Source of the DNA: CARZYU01 sp964370085
GTDB taxonomy: Bacteria; Bacillota_I; Bacilli_A; RF39; UBA660
Length of the DNA stretch: 18,121 bases
NCBI GenBank assembly: GCA_964370085.1
Contig: CAYJHI010000024.1
Span: 1 to 18,121 of the forward strand
Direction of reading: 5' to 3'
The position numbers and the translations under genes were made by a program. Each line of letters starts with the position of its first letter. Position 1 is the stretch's first letter. The notes below the pieces were generated by a model. That model searched no databases, was not told the DNA's origin, and was given only the letters and a program-made list of their open reading frames with translations. Shown here piece after piece: positions 12,616-18,121 of the stretch.

Positions 12616-14028
12616 ATGAATAAGAATATGGTTAAGAGAACTTGGTTGAATCTTATTAGAAAGCCAAGTAAAGCAGTTGTATTATTTATTATAATGTTTG
12701 TTATTGCTAATTTAGTTTTAGCATCATTATCTATATCTAATGCAGTTAGTGAGAGTACGGAGTATGCTAAAGCTACTTTAGGTGGTGAAGTATATTTGAG
12801 TGCTGATATGGAAAAGATGATGGGTTCTATGGAATCTATGGGGGAAATGAATCCAGGTAGTATGGATAAATCTTCGATGATGATAGATAGACCTACTACT
12901 AATGTTACTATGGTAGAAGATTTAGCAACTTCGGAGTATGTTAAAGATTATACTTATAATATTAGTGCAAGTTTTGAACCTAATAATTTCAGTTTAGTTG
13001 AGCAGGAAACGTCTGGTTTTGGAGGAATGGGAGATAGAATGCCTGGTAATATGATTACGGGTATTAATTCTTATGCTTTTATATCAGAAGTGGAATCAGG
13101 TATGTATGAAATAGTAGAGGGTACTTATTTTGATGAGTCTACAGATGATAGTGTAATGATTTCTTATGAGTTAGCTACTTTAAATGAACTGAGTGTTGGT
13201 AGTACTATGGAATTTATTAATCAAGAAACATATGAGATTGTTAGTTATAGTGTTATTGGTATATTTACTTCAACGGAATCTGGTTCTGAAAATAGTATTT
13301 ATATGAATATTGAAAGTGCTTCTAAATTACTTGGTAGTACTCAGTATAATGATGGTGATTATGCTGTTAATGGAGTAGTTTACTATTTAAATAGTCCAGA
13401 AGATATGGAAGAATTCATCGAAGAAGCTAATTCTAAATATGATTTAGAAGAAATGTCTTTGGTTTTAGATATAAATAATACAGCATATGAACAAATGGCT
13501 GGTCCGATTGAACAAGTAGGGGGATTTGCGGATACGATTCTTTGGGTTGTAGTAATTGCGGCAGTTTTAATTATTGGTCTTATTATTAATAATAGTATTA
13601 AAGATCGTAAATATGAAATGGGTGTTTTAATGAGCTTAGGAGCAACTAAGAAGAATATTACAGGTCAAATATTCTTAGAACTTATTATTGTTGCTACAGC
13701 AGGGTTTATTTTATCAATTGGTACTAGTCAGTTGATAGCATCTGGTTTATCTAGTAGTTTATTGGATAGTCAATTAACAATGAGTGAGGAAGCTAGTGAG
13801 AGTAATTTTGGTAGACCTAGTATGGGTGGTATGTCATCTATGGGTAGAGGTGATTCTAATATGACTAGTGATGTTGATGCAATTGATGAAATTAATGTTA
13901 GTGTTACAATATCAGAATACTTCTTATTATTTGTAATTGGTTATGTCATTTCGTTTGTAGCTATGGCAATTCCAGCATTAAATATTATGAAGTATGAACC
14001 TAAAACAATATTAACAGGGAGGCAGTAA
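12616..14028 (+). CDS. FtsX/MacB-like ABC transporter permease with Met-rich outer segments
   Basis: A 470-aa permease with TM1 at about residues 20-42, a ~265-aa extracytoplasmic region, then TM2 (308-326), TM3 (352-374) and TM4 (434-454), the topology of the MacB/FtsX family. The coupling segment KDRKYEMGVLMSLGATKKNI after TM2 is typical. Unusual are Met-rich Gly/Ser stretches facing outside: ten Met between residues 65 and 99, GFGGMGDRMPGNM (134-146), and Met403, 406, 409 and 416 between TM3 and TM4. Such stretches can bind Cu(I) or Ag(I) or be oxidised, but no role is shown here. Family members mostly export or respond to peptides and lipoproteins. The start has GAAAGGAAA 5-6 nt before ATG. 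The promoter points to control by the two-component system upstream. It overlaps the ATPase gene by one base. Confidence 0.88.
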   Translation: MNKNMVKRTWLNLIRKPSKAVVLFIIMFVIANLVLASLSISNAVSESTEYAKATLGGEVYLSADMEKMMGSMESMGEMNPGSMDKSSMMIDRPTTNVTMVEDLATSEYVKDYTYNISASFEPNNFSLVEQETSGFGGMGDRMPGNMITGINSYAFISEVESGMYEIVEGTYFDESTDDSVMISYELATLNELSVGSTMEFINQETYEIVSYSVIGIFTSTESGSENSIYMNIESASKLLGSTQYNDGDYAVNGVVYYLNSPEDMEEFIEEANSKYDLEEMSLVLDINNTAYEQMAGPIEQVGGFADTILWVVVIAAVLIIGLIINNSIKDRKYEMGVLMSLGATKKNITGQIFLELIIVATAGFILSIGTSQLIASGLSSSLLDSQLTMSEEASESNFGRPSMGGMSSMGRGDSNMTSDVDAIDEINVSVTISEYFLLFVIGYVISFVAMAIPALNIMKYEPKTILTGRQ

Positions 14029-14690
14029 TGAGTAAGAAAAATAAATTAGAACTTAAAAACATTCAATATGCTTATGAGGATGGTAGTAAGACTAATAAAG
14101 TTTTAAAAGATATAAGTGTTACATTTGAAAGTGGTAAATTATATTCGATTATTGGAGAATCTGGTAGTGGAAAAACAACTTTGATATCATTGCTTGCTGG
14201 TCTTGAATCTTTACAAGATGGTGATATTGTTTATAACGGAGAAAGTATTATAGATATTGGTTTATCTAACTTTAGACTTCATTATGTTAATATAGTTTTT
14301 CAGGCATATAATTTAATTACATATATGACTGGTAAAGAAAATGTAGATGTTGCAATTGATTTTTCGGGAGTTAAACATAGTGATGATTTTGCTTATTCTA
14401 TGTTAGATAAAGTAGGTATTGATAAGACTAAAGCTGATAGATTAGTACTTAGACTTTCTGGAGGAGAACAACAAAGGGTGGCGATTGCTAGAGCATTAGC
14501 TTCAGAAGTGCCTATTATTGTTGCAGATGAACCTACTGGGAACTTAGATGAAGAAACTGAGAAGAAAGTAATGGATTTATTTAAACAAATGACTAAAGAA
14601 GGAAAGATTGTTATTATTGTTACTCACTCTAAGAATGTTTCTAGTTATGCAGATGAAGTATATCGTATTAAAAAAGGAAAAATCGAATAG
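14028..14690 (+). CDS. ABC transporter ATPase (LolD/MacB type)
   Basis: The cytoplasmic ATPase partner of the preceding permease, 220 aa, normal for the family. Motifs in order are Walker A GESGSGKT (43-50), Q-loop Gln92, signature LSGGEQ (143-148), Walker B IIVADE (163-168), the D-loop region GNLDEET and the switch His200. Its ATG shares a base with the permease stop (TAATG), so translation is coupled, and the ribosome site AGGGAGG lies in the permease end. Together they would form a 2+2 complex at the membrane. Confidence 0.95.
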   Translation: MSKKNKLELKNIQYAYEDGSKTNKVLKDISVTFESGKLYSIIGESGSGKTTLISLLAGLESLQDGDIVYNGESIIDIGLSNFRLHYVNIVFQAYNLITYMTGKENVDVAIDFSGVKHSDDFAYSMLDKVGIDKTKADRLVLRLSGGEQQRVAIARALASEVPIIVADEPTGNLDEETEKKVMDLFKQMTKEGKIVIIVTHSKNVSSYADEVYRIKKGKIE

Positions 14691-14704
14691 GTTTTTCTTT
14701 TTTT
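14677..14704 (+). terminator. Terminator of the ABC operon
   Basis: GAAAAA (14677-14682) pairs with TTTTTC (14692-14697), flanking the TAG stop, followed by a long T-run. The stem may extend with a bulge through 14671. Confidence 0.55.
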
Positions 14705-14708
14705 GTGT

Positions 14709-14714
14709 TATACT
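14709..14714 (+). promoter_or_regulatory. Possible -10 of the ASCH gene
   Basis: TATACT lies 15 bp before the start codon. No -35 is recognisable at the right distance. Confidence 0.35.
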
Positions 14715-14729
14715 TAGTTTGGTGATGTT

Positions 14730-15128
14730 ATGAGGGTTATTACAATTAAACAACCTTTTGCAACTTTAATAGCAGAGGGATATAAGCAGTATGAATTTCG
14801 TAGTTGGAAGACTAAGTATAGAGGTGAAATTTTAATACATGCTGGAAAAGGTGTTGATACTAAGGCAATGAAAAGATTTGAATATTTAAATCTTGCTTAT
14901 CCAACTAGTACGATAGTCGCAAAATGTGTTATTACTGATTGTATAGAAGTTACTGATGACTTTAGAGATATTTTAAGAAAAATAGATCCTATTGTTTATG
15001 CAGGTGTTTTATATAATAAAGGTGGTTATAGTGATGAATTTGCTTTTAAATTAGAAAATATTAGTAAAATTAATATTCCTAACATTAAAGGGAAACTTAG
15101 TCTTTGGGAGTATAGAGATAATATTTGA
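14730..15128 (+). CDS. ASCH-domain protein
   Basis: A single-domain protein of 132 aa. The N-terminal TIKQPFATLIAEGYKQYEFR followed by SWKTKYRGEILIHAGK is the ASCH signature, a PUA-like beta-barrel fold proposed to bind RNA or modified nucleotides; some relatives cleave acylated nucleosides. The domain ends with GKLSLWEYRDN. The substrate is not predictable. The ribosome site is GGTG, 5 nt before ATG. The gene ends with TGA, evidence that TGA is a stop in this genome. It appears monocistronic. Confidence 0.85.
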   Translation: MRVITIKQPFATLIAEGYKQYEFRSWKTKYRGEILIHAGKGVDTKAMKRFEYLNLAYPTSTIVAKCVITDCIEVTDDFRDILRKIDPIVYAGVLYNKGGYSDEFAFKLENISKINIPNIKGKLSLWEYRDNI

Positions 15129-15153
15129 GAATGGAAATAGGTGTAAACTGGGG

Positions 15154-15184
15154 AAAAGAGATGTGTTTTAGATGCATTTTTTTT
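15154..15184 (+). terminator. Weak terminator after the ASCH gene
   Basis: The bases 15154-15165 can pair with 15173-15184 around a 7-nt loop, but with several G-U pairs; the right arm is itself mostly T. Confidence 0.4.
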
Positions 15185-15189
15185 ATTGA

Positions 15190-15200
15190 TGGTATATAAT
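15190..15200 (+). promoter_or_regulatory. Possible promoter of the YerB-like gene
   Basis: TATAAT at 15195-15200, overlapping an extended form TGG-TATATA (15190-15198), lies 25 bp before the start codon. No good -35 is seen. Confidence 0.4.
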
Positions 15201-15225
15201 ATGGATAAGAAGTAAGGTGGTAGTA

Positions 15226-16275
15226 ATGAAAAAGAAATTAATTATAATTGGTTCTATAGTGTTTGCAGTTATTGCAATTACAATAACAATTGTTATTTTA
15301 TTTGGTGGAAGTAGTGAAGTTTTAAAAAAAGATGAGGTTCCTAAGAGTGAAGATGATTATGTTCCTATTGTTAAAGAACTTAATATTTTAGATTTAGATT
15401 CTAATACTAGACCTATAGCAGTTATGATAAATAATCATAGTACTGCTCAACCGTATCAATCAGGACTAAATGAAGCTTATTTAGTCTATGAAATTATTGT
15501 AGAAGGTGGTATTTCTAGAATGATGGCTGTTTATAAAGATTCTGATGCTGAAAGAATAGGTAGTGTTAGAAGTTCTAGACATTATTTTTTAGATTATGCA
15601 ATGGAAAACGATGCTTTATATGCTCATCATGGATGGAGTCCTCAAGCGCAGAGTGATATTAGCAGTTTAGGTATTAATAATTTACATGGTAATCATTATT
15701 GGCGTGAGAGTTTACCTATAGCTTATGAACATACAATGTTTACAAATATTGCTAATTTATGGGAAGATGCTGCAAGGTATGGATATAGAGTTACTAGTGA
15801 TAGTGATACTTTATTGGAATATGATGTTGATTCTATAAAATTAAATAGAATGGAAGGTGCAGTTGAAGTTAGTTCTGTTACTACTAGTTATTCTACTTCT
15901 CAAACTAATAAATGGGTTTATAACAGTGAGACTATGTTATTTGAAAAATATAGTAATGGTACATTAAGAGTAGATTATGTGACTAAGGAAGCTGTGTCTA
16001 CTAAAAATATAATTGCATATCAAATAAATAATTATTCTATTGATAGTTATGGTAGACAAAATATAGATAATGTTGGTAGTGGTAGTGGATATTTTATTTC
16101 TGAAGGTTATAGTATTCCGATTACTTGGAATAAAGATAGTAGAAGTGGTCAAACTAAATATTATTATACTGATGGTAGTGAACTTATTGTAAATGATGGG
16201 ATTACTCATATACAAATTGTTCCTAATACAGGATATATTCAATTAGAGGAAGTAATTGAACAAGTAGTGGAATAG
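15226..16275 (+). CDS. DUF3048 protein, YerB-like, membrane-anchored
   Basis: A 349-aa extracytoplasmic protein. An N-terminal KKK and hydrophobic segment (about residues 5-26) act as an anchor; unlike B. subtilis YerB, a lipoprotein, no lipobox Cys is visible (FGGSS follows). The conserved DUF3048 pattern is clear: RPIAVMINNH, EAYLVYEIIVEGGISRMMAV, IGSVRSSRHYFLDYAMENDA, HHGWSPQA and YWRES. The C-terminal half has the DYVTKEAVSTKN and GSGYFISEGYSIPITWNK segments. Function is unknown. The start at ATG 15226 is chosen because AAGGTGG (15214-15220) is 5 nt upstream; a GTG at 15217 lies inside that site. Its own terminator follows, so it is probably monocistronic. Confidence 0.88.
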   Translation: MKKKLIIIGSIVFAVIAITITIVILFGGSSEVLKKDEVPKSEDDYVPIVKELNILDLDSNTRPIAVMINNHSTAQPYQSGLNEAYLVYEIIVEGGISRMMAVYKDSDAERIGSVRSSRHYFLDYAMENDALYAHHGWSPQAQSDISSLGINNLHGNHYWRESLPIAYEHTMFTNIANLWEDAARYGYRVTSDSDTLLEYDVDSIKLNRMEGAVEVSSVTTSYSTSQTNKWVYNSETMLFEKYSNGTLRVDYVTKEAVSTKNIIAYQINNYSIDSYGRQNIDNVGSGSGYFISEGYSIPITWNKDSRSGQTKYYYTDGSELIVNDGITHIQIVPNTGYIQLEEVIEQVVE

Positions 16276-16295
16276 AGCAAATAATTGCTCTTTTT
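16274..16295 (+). terminator. Terminator of the YerB-like gene
   Basis: AGAGCAA (16274-16280, within the TAG stop) pairs perfectly with TTGCTCT (16285-16291) over loop ATAA, then T-run. Confidence 0.85.
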
Positions 16296-16298
16296 CTA

Positions 16299-16327
16299 TT
16301 GTAAAAGTAATTCATCGGTGTTAAAAT
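16299..16327 (+). promoter_or_regulatory. Promoter of the zinc uptake operon
   Basis: TTGTAA (16299-16304), 17 bp, then TAAAAT (16322-16327) preceded by TGT, giving an extended -10. The operator begins at its last base. Confidence 0.6.
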
Positions 16328-16341
16328 GAAAATGGTTTTCA
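16327..16341 (+). promoter_or_regulatory. Probable Zur/Fur-family operator
   Basis: TGAAAATGGTTTTCA is a palindrome (TGAAAA / TTTTCA perfect, 7-1-7 with one mismatch) over the transcription start region. It directly precedes a Fur-family gene followed by zinc transporter genes, so autoregulation by that protein is likely. Confidence 0.65.
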
Positions 16342-16359
16342 AATTAAAGAGAGGGTAAT

Positions 16360-16761
16360 ATGATTAAGAATGATTATAAGACAAAACAAAGAGAATATAT
16401 ATTAAGTTTTTTTCAAGATAATAGTAATATGTTTTATGCTGTTAAGGATATATATAACTTTTTAAAGAATAATAAGGTTAATATAGGATTAACTACTATT
16501 TATCGTTGTATAGATGTTTTGTTGAATGAGAATTTGTTAGTAGAGTATCTTGATGGTAAACAAAAAATATATGGATATTTTACTTGTAGTTGTAGTGATC
16601 ATTATCATTTGGTTTGTTCTAGTTGTGGAAGGGTAGAACATATTGAATGTGATGAGTTTAGTAAAATAAGTAATCATTTAAAAAATGAACACGCTTTTTA
16701 TTTGGATATTAAAGATAATTTTTTAAAAGGAAGGTGTAAGAAATGTTATTTAAAAAAATAG
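16360..16761 (+). CDS. Fur-family regulator, probably the zinc sensor Zur
   Basis: A 133-aa Fur-family repressor with a winged helix (about residues 1-75, recognition part GLTTIYRCIDVLLNE) and a metal domain containing HYHLVCSSCG. The structural zinc Cys are 86, 89, 126 and 129; regulatory ligands probably include His81, His83, His94 and Cys97 or Glu/Asp nearby. The PerR-type IID motif is replaced by VEHIEC, which is nearer to Zur. The zinc-binding protein gene starts 19 nt before this gene's end, so regulator and target form one operon. The ribosome site is GAGAGGG. Iron or manganese sensing cannot be ruled out from sequence, but context favours zinc. Confidence 0.8.
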   Translation: MIKNDYKTKQREYILSFFQDNSNMFYAVKDIYNFLKNNKVNIGLTTIYRCIDVLLNENLLVEYLDGKQKIYGYFTCSCSDHYHLVCSSCGRVEHIECDEFSKISNHLKNEHAFYLDIKDNFLKGRCKKCYLKK

Positions 16762-17822
16762 TTTTAAGTTTGACAGTTGTTTTAATGGCGTTGGTATCTG
16801 TTGGATGTGATGAATCTGTTGATAGTGATAAGTTAAAAGTAGTAACAACAGTATTTCCCTATTATGATTTTGTAAGAGAAATAGGGCAAGATGAGGTTAG
16901 TTTAGAAATGTTAATCGATCCTGGTACTGATTTTCATTCATATGAACCTACTCCTAAAGATATAATCATGATTGAGGAAGCTGATCTTTTCATTTATAAT
17001 GGGGGGGAAGAGTGGATTAATGAAATATTAAAAGGTATTGATACTAGTAACGTTGAAGTTATTAGATTGATGGATCATACTGATTTAAAAGAAGAAGAAT
17101 TTGTTGCAGGAATGGAACACGTGCATGAAGAAGATCACGAACATGAAGAAGATCACGAACATGAAGAAGACCATGAACATGAAGAAGACCATGAACATGA
17201 AGAAGACCATGAACATGAAGAAGACCATGAACATGAAGAAGATCACGAGCATGAAGAAGACCATGATAATACAGCTGAGCTAGAAAGTTTAGTTGGTTAT
17301 GATGAGCATATTTGGACATCACTTCGTAATTCAATTGATTTAGTTATTGCTATAAAAGAAGAATTAATTCATTTAGATGAAGAAAATAAGTCTTCATATG
17401 AAGAAAATGCTAATGAATATATTAAGGAATTAGAATCTTTAGATCAAGATTTTACGGAAATGGTTAATAATTCTGAAAGGCAAGAAATTGTGGTAGGAGA
17501 TAAATTTCCATTTATGTATTTTGCACATGACTATAATTTAACTTATAGTGCAGCATTTTCAGGATGTTCTACTGCTTCTGAGGCTAGTTCTCAAACAATT
17601 GCCTTTTTAATAGATAAGGTGAATGATAATAATATTCCGGTAGTATTTGAAATAGAATTATCTAATGGAGCGATTGCAGATACTATTACTGATGAAACTA
17701 ATACAGATAAGTTGTTATTACATTCAGCTCATAATTTAACAAGTGAAGATTTTGAAGCTGGTAAAACATATTTAGATTTTATGAAAGATAATTATAATAA
17801 TTTGGAAAAGGCGTTGAATTAA
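16743..17822 (+). CDS. znuA: Zinc ABC transporter substrate-binding lipoprotein (ZnuA/AdcA-like)
   Basis: A 359-aa cluster A-I metal-binding protein. A signal peptide ends in lipobox LVSVGC (Cys22), so the mature form is a lipoprotein on the outer face of the membrane. Likely metal ligands are His65 (DFHSYEPTP), His189 (DEHIW), His262 (FAHDYN) and an acidic residue near VFEIELSNG. Between the first and second ligand lies the His-rich loop typical of zinc rather than manganese proteins, here enlarged into eight EEDHEH-type repeats (residues 129-176). The start overlaps the regulator gene; GGAAGGTG (16729-16736) precedes it. The ATPase gene begins directly after its stop. Expression is presumably repressed by zinc through the operator at 16327. 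Confidence 0.93.
   Translation: MLFKKIVLSLTVVLMALVSVGCDESVDSDKLKVVTTVFPYYDFVREIGQDEVSLEMLIDPGTDFHSYEPTPKDIIMIEEADLFIYNGGEEWINEILKGIDTSNVEVIRLMDHTDLKEEEFVAGMEHVHEEDHEHEEDHEHEEDHEHEEDHEHEEDHEHEEDHEHEEDHEHEEDHDNTAELESLVGYDEHIWTSLRNSIDLVIAIKEELIHLDEENKSSYEENANEYIKELESLDQDFTEMVNNSERQEIVVGDKFPFMYFAHDYNLTYSAAFSGCSTASEASSQTIAFLIDKVNDNNIPVVFEIELSNGAIADTITDETNTDKLLLHSAHNLTSEDFEAGKTYLDFMKDNYNNLEKALN
17127..17270 (+). repeat. Eight tandem 18-bp repeats encoding EEDHEH
   Basis: Units begin every 18 bp from 17127 to 17253 within the zinc-binding protein gene. Units 1-2 and 7 use GATCAC for Asp-His; units 3-6 and 8 use GACCAT. The last unit ends in DHDN. The length is a multiple of three, so gain or loss of units keeps the frame. 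Confidence 0.95.
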
Positions 17823-18121
17823 ATGAAAATATTAGAAGTTAATAACTTGTGTTTAGGATATGGTTCAAAAAAAATAATTTCAAAATTAAATTTTACTGTT
17901 AATGAAGGAGAGTATATTTATATAATTGGTGAAAACGGAGTTGGTAAGAGTACTCTTTTAAAGGGGATTCTTGGTCTGTTGAAACCTTCAGCAGGTAAAT
18001 TTAAATTCGATAAAAATATTAGTAAAAATGATATTGGATATTTGCCACAGATAAGTACTTCTATGCAAAATTTTCCAGCTTCTGTATATGAGGTTGTTAT
18101 ATCTGGTACTTTAAATTCTAG
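17823..18121 (+). CDS. znuC: Zinc ABC transporter ATPase (ZnuC-like), 3' truncated by window end
   Basis: An open frame from ATG 17823 runs off the window after 99 codons with no stop. It begins MKILEVNNLCLGYG and has Walker A GENGVGKS (36-43) and a Q-loop LPQ with Gln76, the latter in the YLPQ form common in metal-type ATPases. The missing part should contain the signature, Walker B and switch His. It starts immediately after the binding-protein stop (TAA then ATG), with a GGAAAAGG site upstream, as in a znuACB/adcABC operon; a permease gene is expected beyond the edge. Confidence 0.9.
   Translation, partial: MKILEVNNLCLGYGSKKIISKLNFTVNEGEYIYIIGENGVGKSTLLKGILGLLKPSAGKFKFDKNISKNDIGYLPQISTSMQNFPASVYEVVISGTLNS

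Noticed and set aside
15964..16242. Minus-strand frame of 92 codons inside the YerB-like gene
   Set aside because: Low-complexity Ile/Thr/Ser product opposite a well-supported gene; no ribosome site.
17127..17270. CRISPR or satellite DNA
   Set aside because: The 18-bp units are contiguous without spacers and encode an in-frame His-rich loop known in zinc-binding proteins.
17062..17334. Open frames on the minus strand and in a second plus frame across the His-rich repeat
   Set aside because: They arise because 18-bp repeats keep every frame open; their low-complexity products mirror the repeat and they lack ribosome sites.
1..18121. Recoded TGA (Mollicutes code)
   Set aside because: Trp is written TGG in conserved motifs, no gene needs TGA read-through, and TGA ends the ASCH gene.
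1..18121. Insertion sequences, integrases or phage genes
   Set aside because: No transposase, recombinase or structural phage motif in any of the translated frames, and no terminal inverted repeats with target duplication were seen.

Overview
The window is an AT-rich, gene-dense stretch of a low-GC Firmicutes-type genome. By eye the GC content is well under 35 %. Shine-Dalgarno sites are strong (GGAGG, GAGGTG), promoters look sigma-A-like (TTGACT / TATAAT), and AGA is the preferred Arg codon. PerR/Zur-type Fur regulators, HelD, a YerB-like DUF3048 protein and an OmpR-type two-component system all fit a Bacilli lineage, perhaps an Erysipelotrichales/RF39-like or Mollicutes-adjacent one; that placement is inference. 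Trp is TGG throughout and TGA ends the ASCH gene, so the code is standard.

Layout. 1-4340: a spore-photoproduct-lyase-like radical SAM protein, a convergent hexapeptide acetyltransferase, an NrtR-like Nudix/winged-helix protein, an HI0933/BaiN-type flavoprotein and an overlapping SAM methyltransferase. 4351-7074: an RNA-polymerase-recycling helicase (HelD), convergent with a protein that looks like a transglutaminase fold without its catalytic Cys. 7138-8435: an Hpt-receiver fusion protein and a 96-aa orphan, each with its own promoter and terminator. 8437-9433: a perR-rubrerythrin peroxide-stress operon with a palindromic operator. 9473-9973: an orphan of 166 aa. 9969-14704: an OmpR-type response regulator and histidine kinase, a 635-bp non-coding gap, then an FtsX/MacB-like ABC permease and its ATPase. 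14730-16295: an ASCH-domain protein and a YerB-like protein. 16299 to the end: a Zur-type Fur regulator, a His-rich zinc-binding lipoprotein and a truncated ABC ATPase, forming a zinc uptake operon behind a palindromic operator.

Most interesting region. The two-component/ABC cluster shows a coherent regulatory circuit. An 11-bp direct repeat (TTTAAGGTTA type) sits with its first copy exactly 27 bp upstream of a TATAAT-like -10 at three places: before the response regulator gene (9969), before the permease gene (12560), and inside the gap (12156), where no long gene follows. The gap also holds five degenerate modules spaced 64-79 bp apart. Each has a -10-like TATA box, then 7-9 bp, then a strong Shine-Dalgarno sequence, then at start-codon distance a codon that is ATA or ATT in four of the five, then Lys/Arg codons and an early stop. 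The gap ends in a strong terminator. It therefore looks like a row of initiation modules without genes: eroded paralogues, a regulated RNA, or leader peptides.

Other points. Three proteins have apparently lost catalytic residues (SPL-like, Nudix, transglutaminase-like). Many rho-independent terminators begin inside the preceding stop codon. The zinc-binding protein carries eight in-frame 18-bp repeats encoding EEDHEH.
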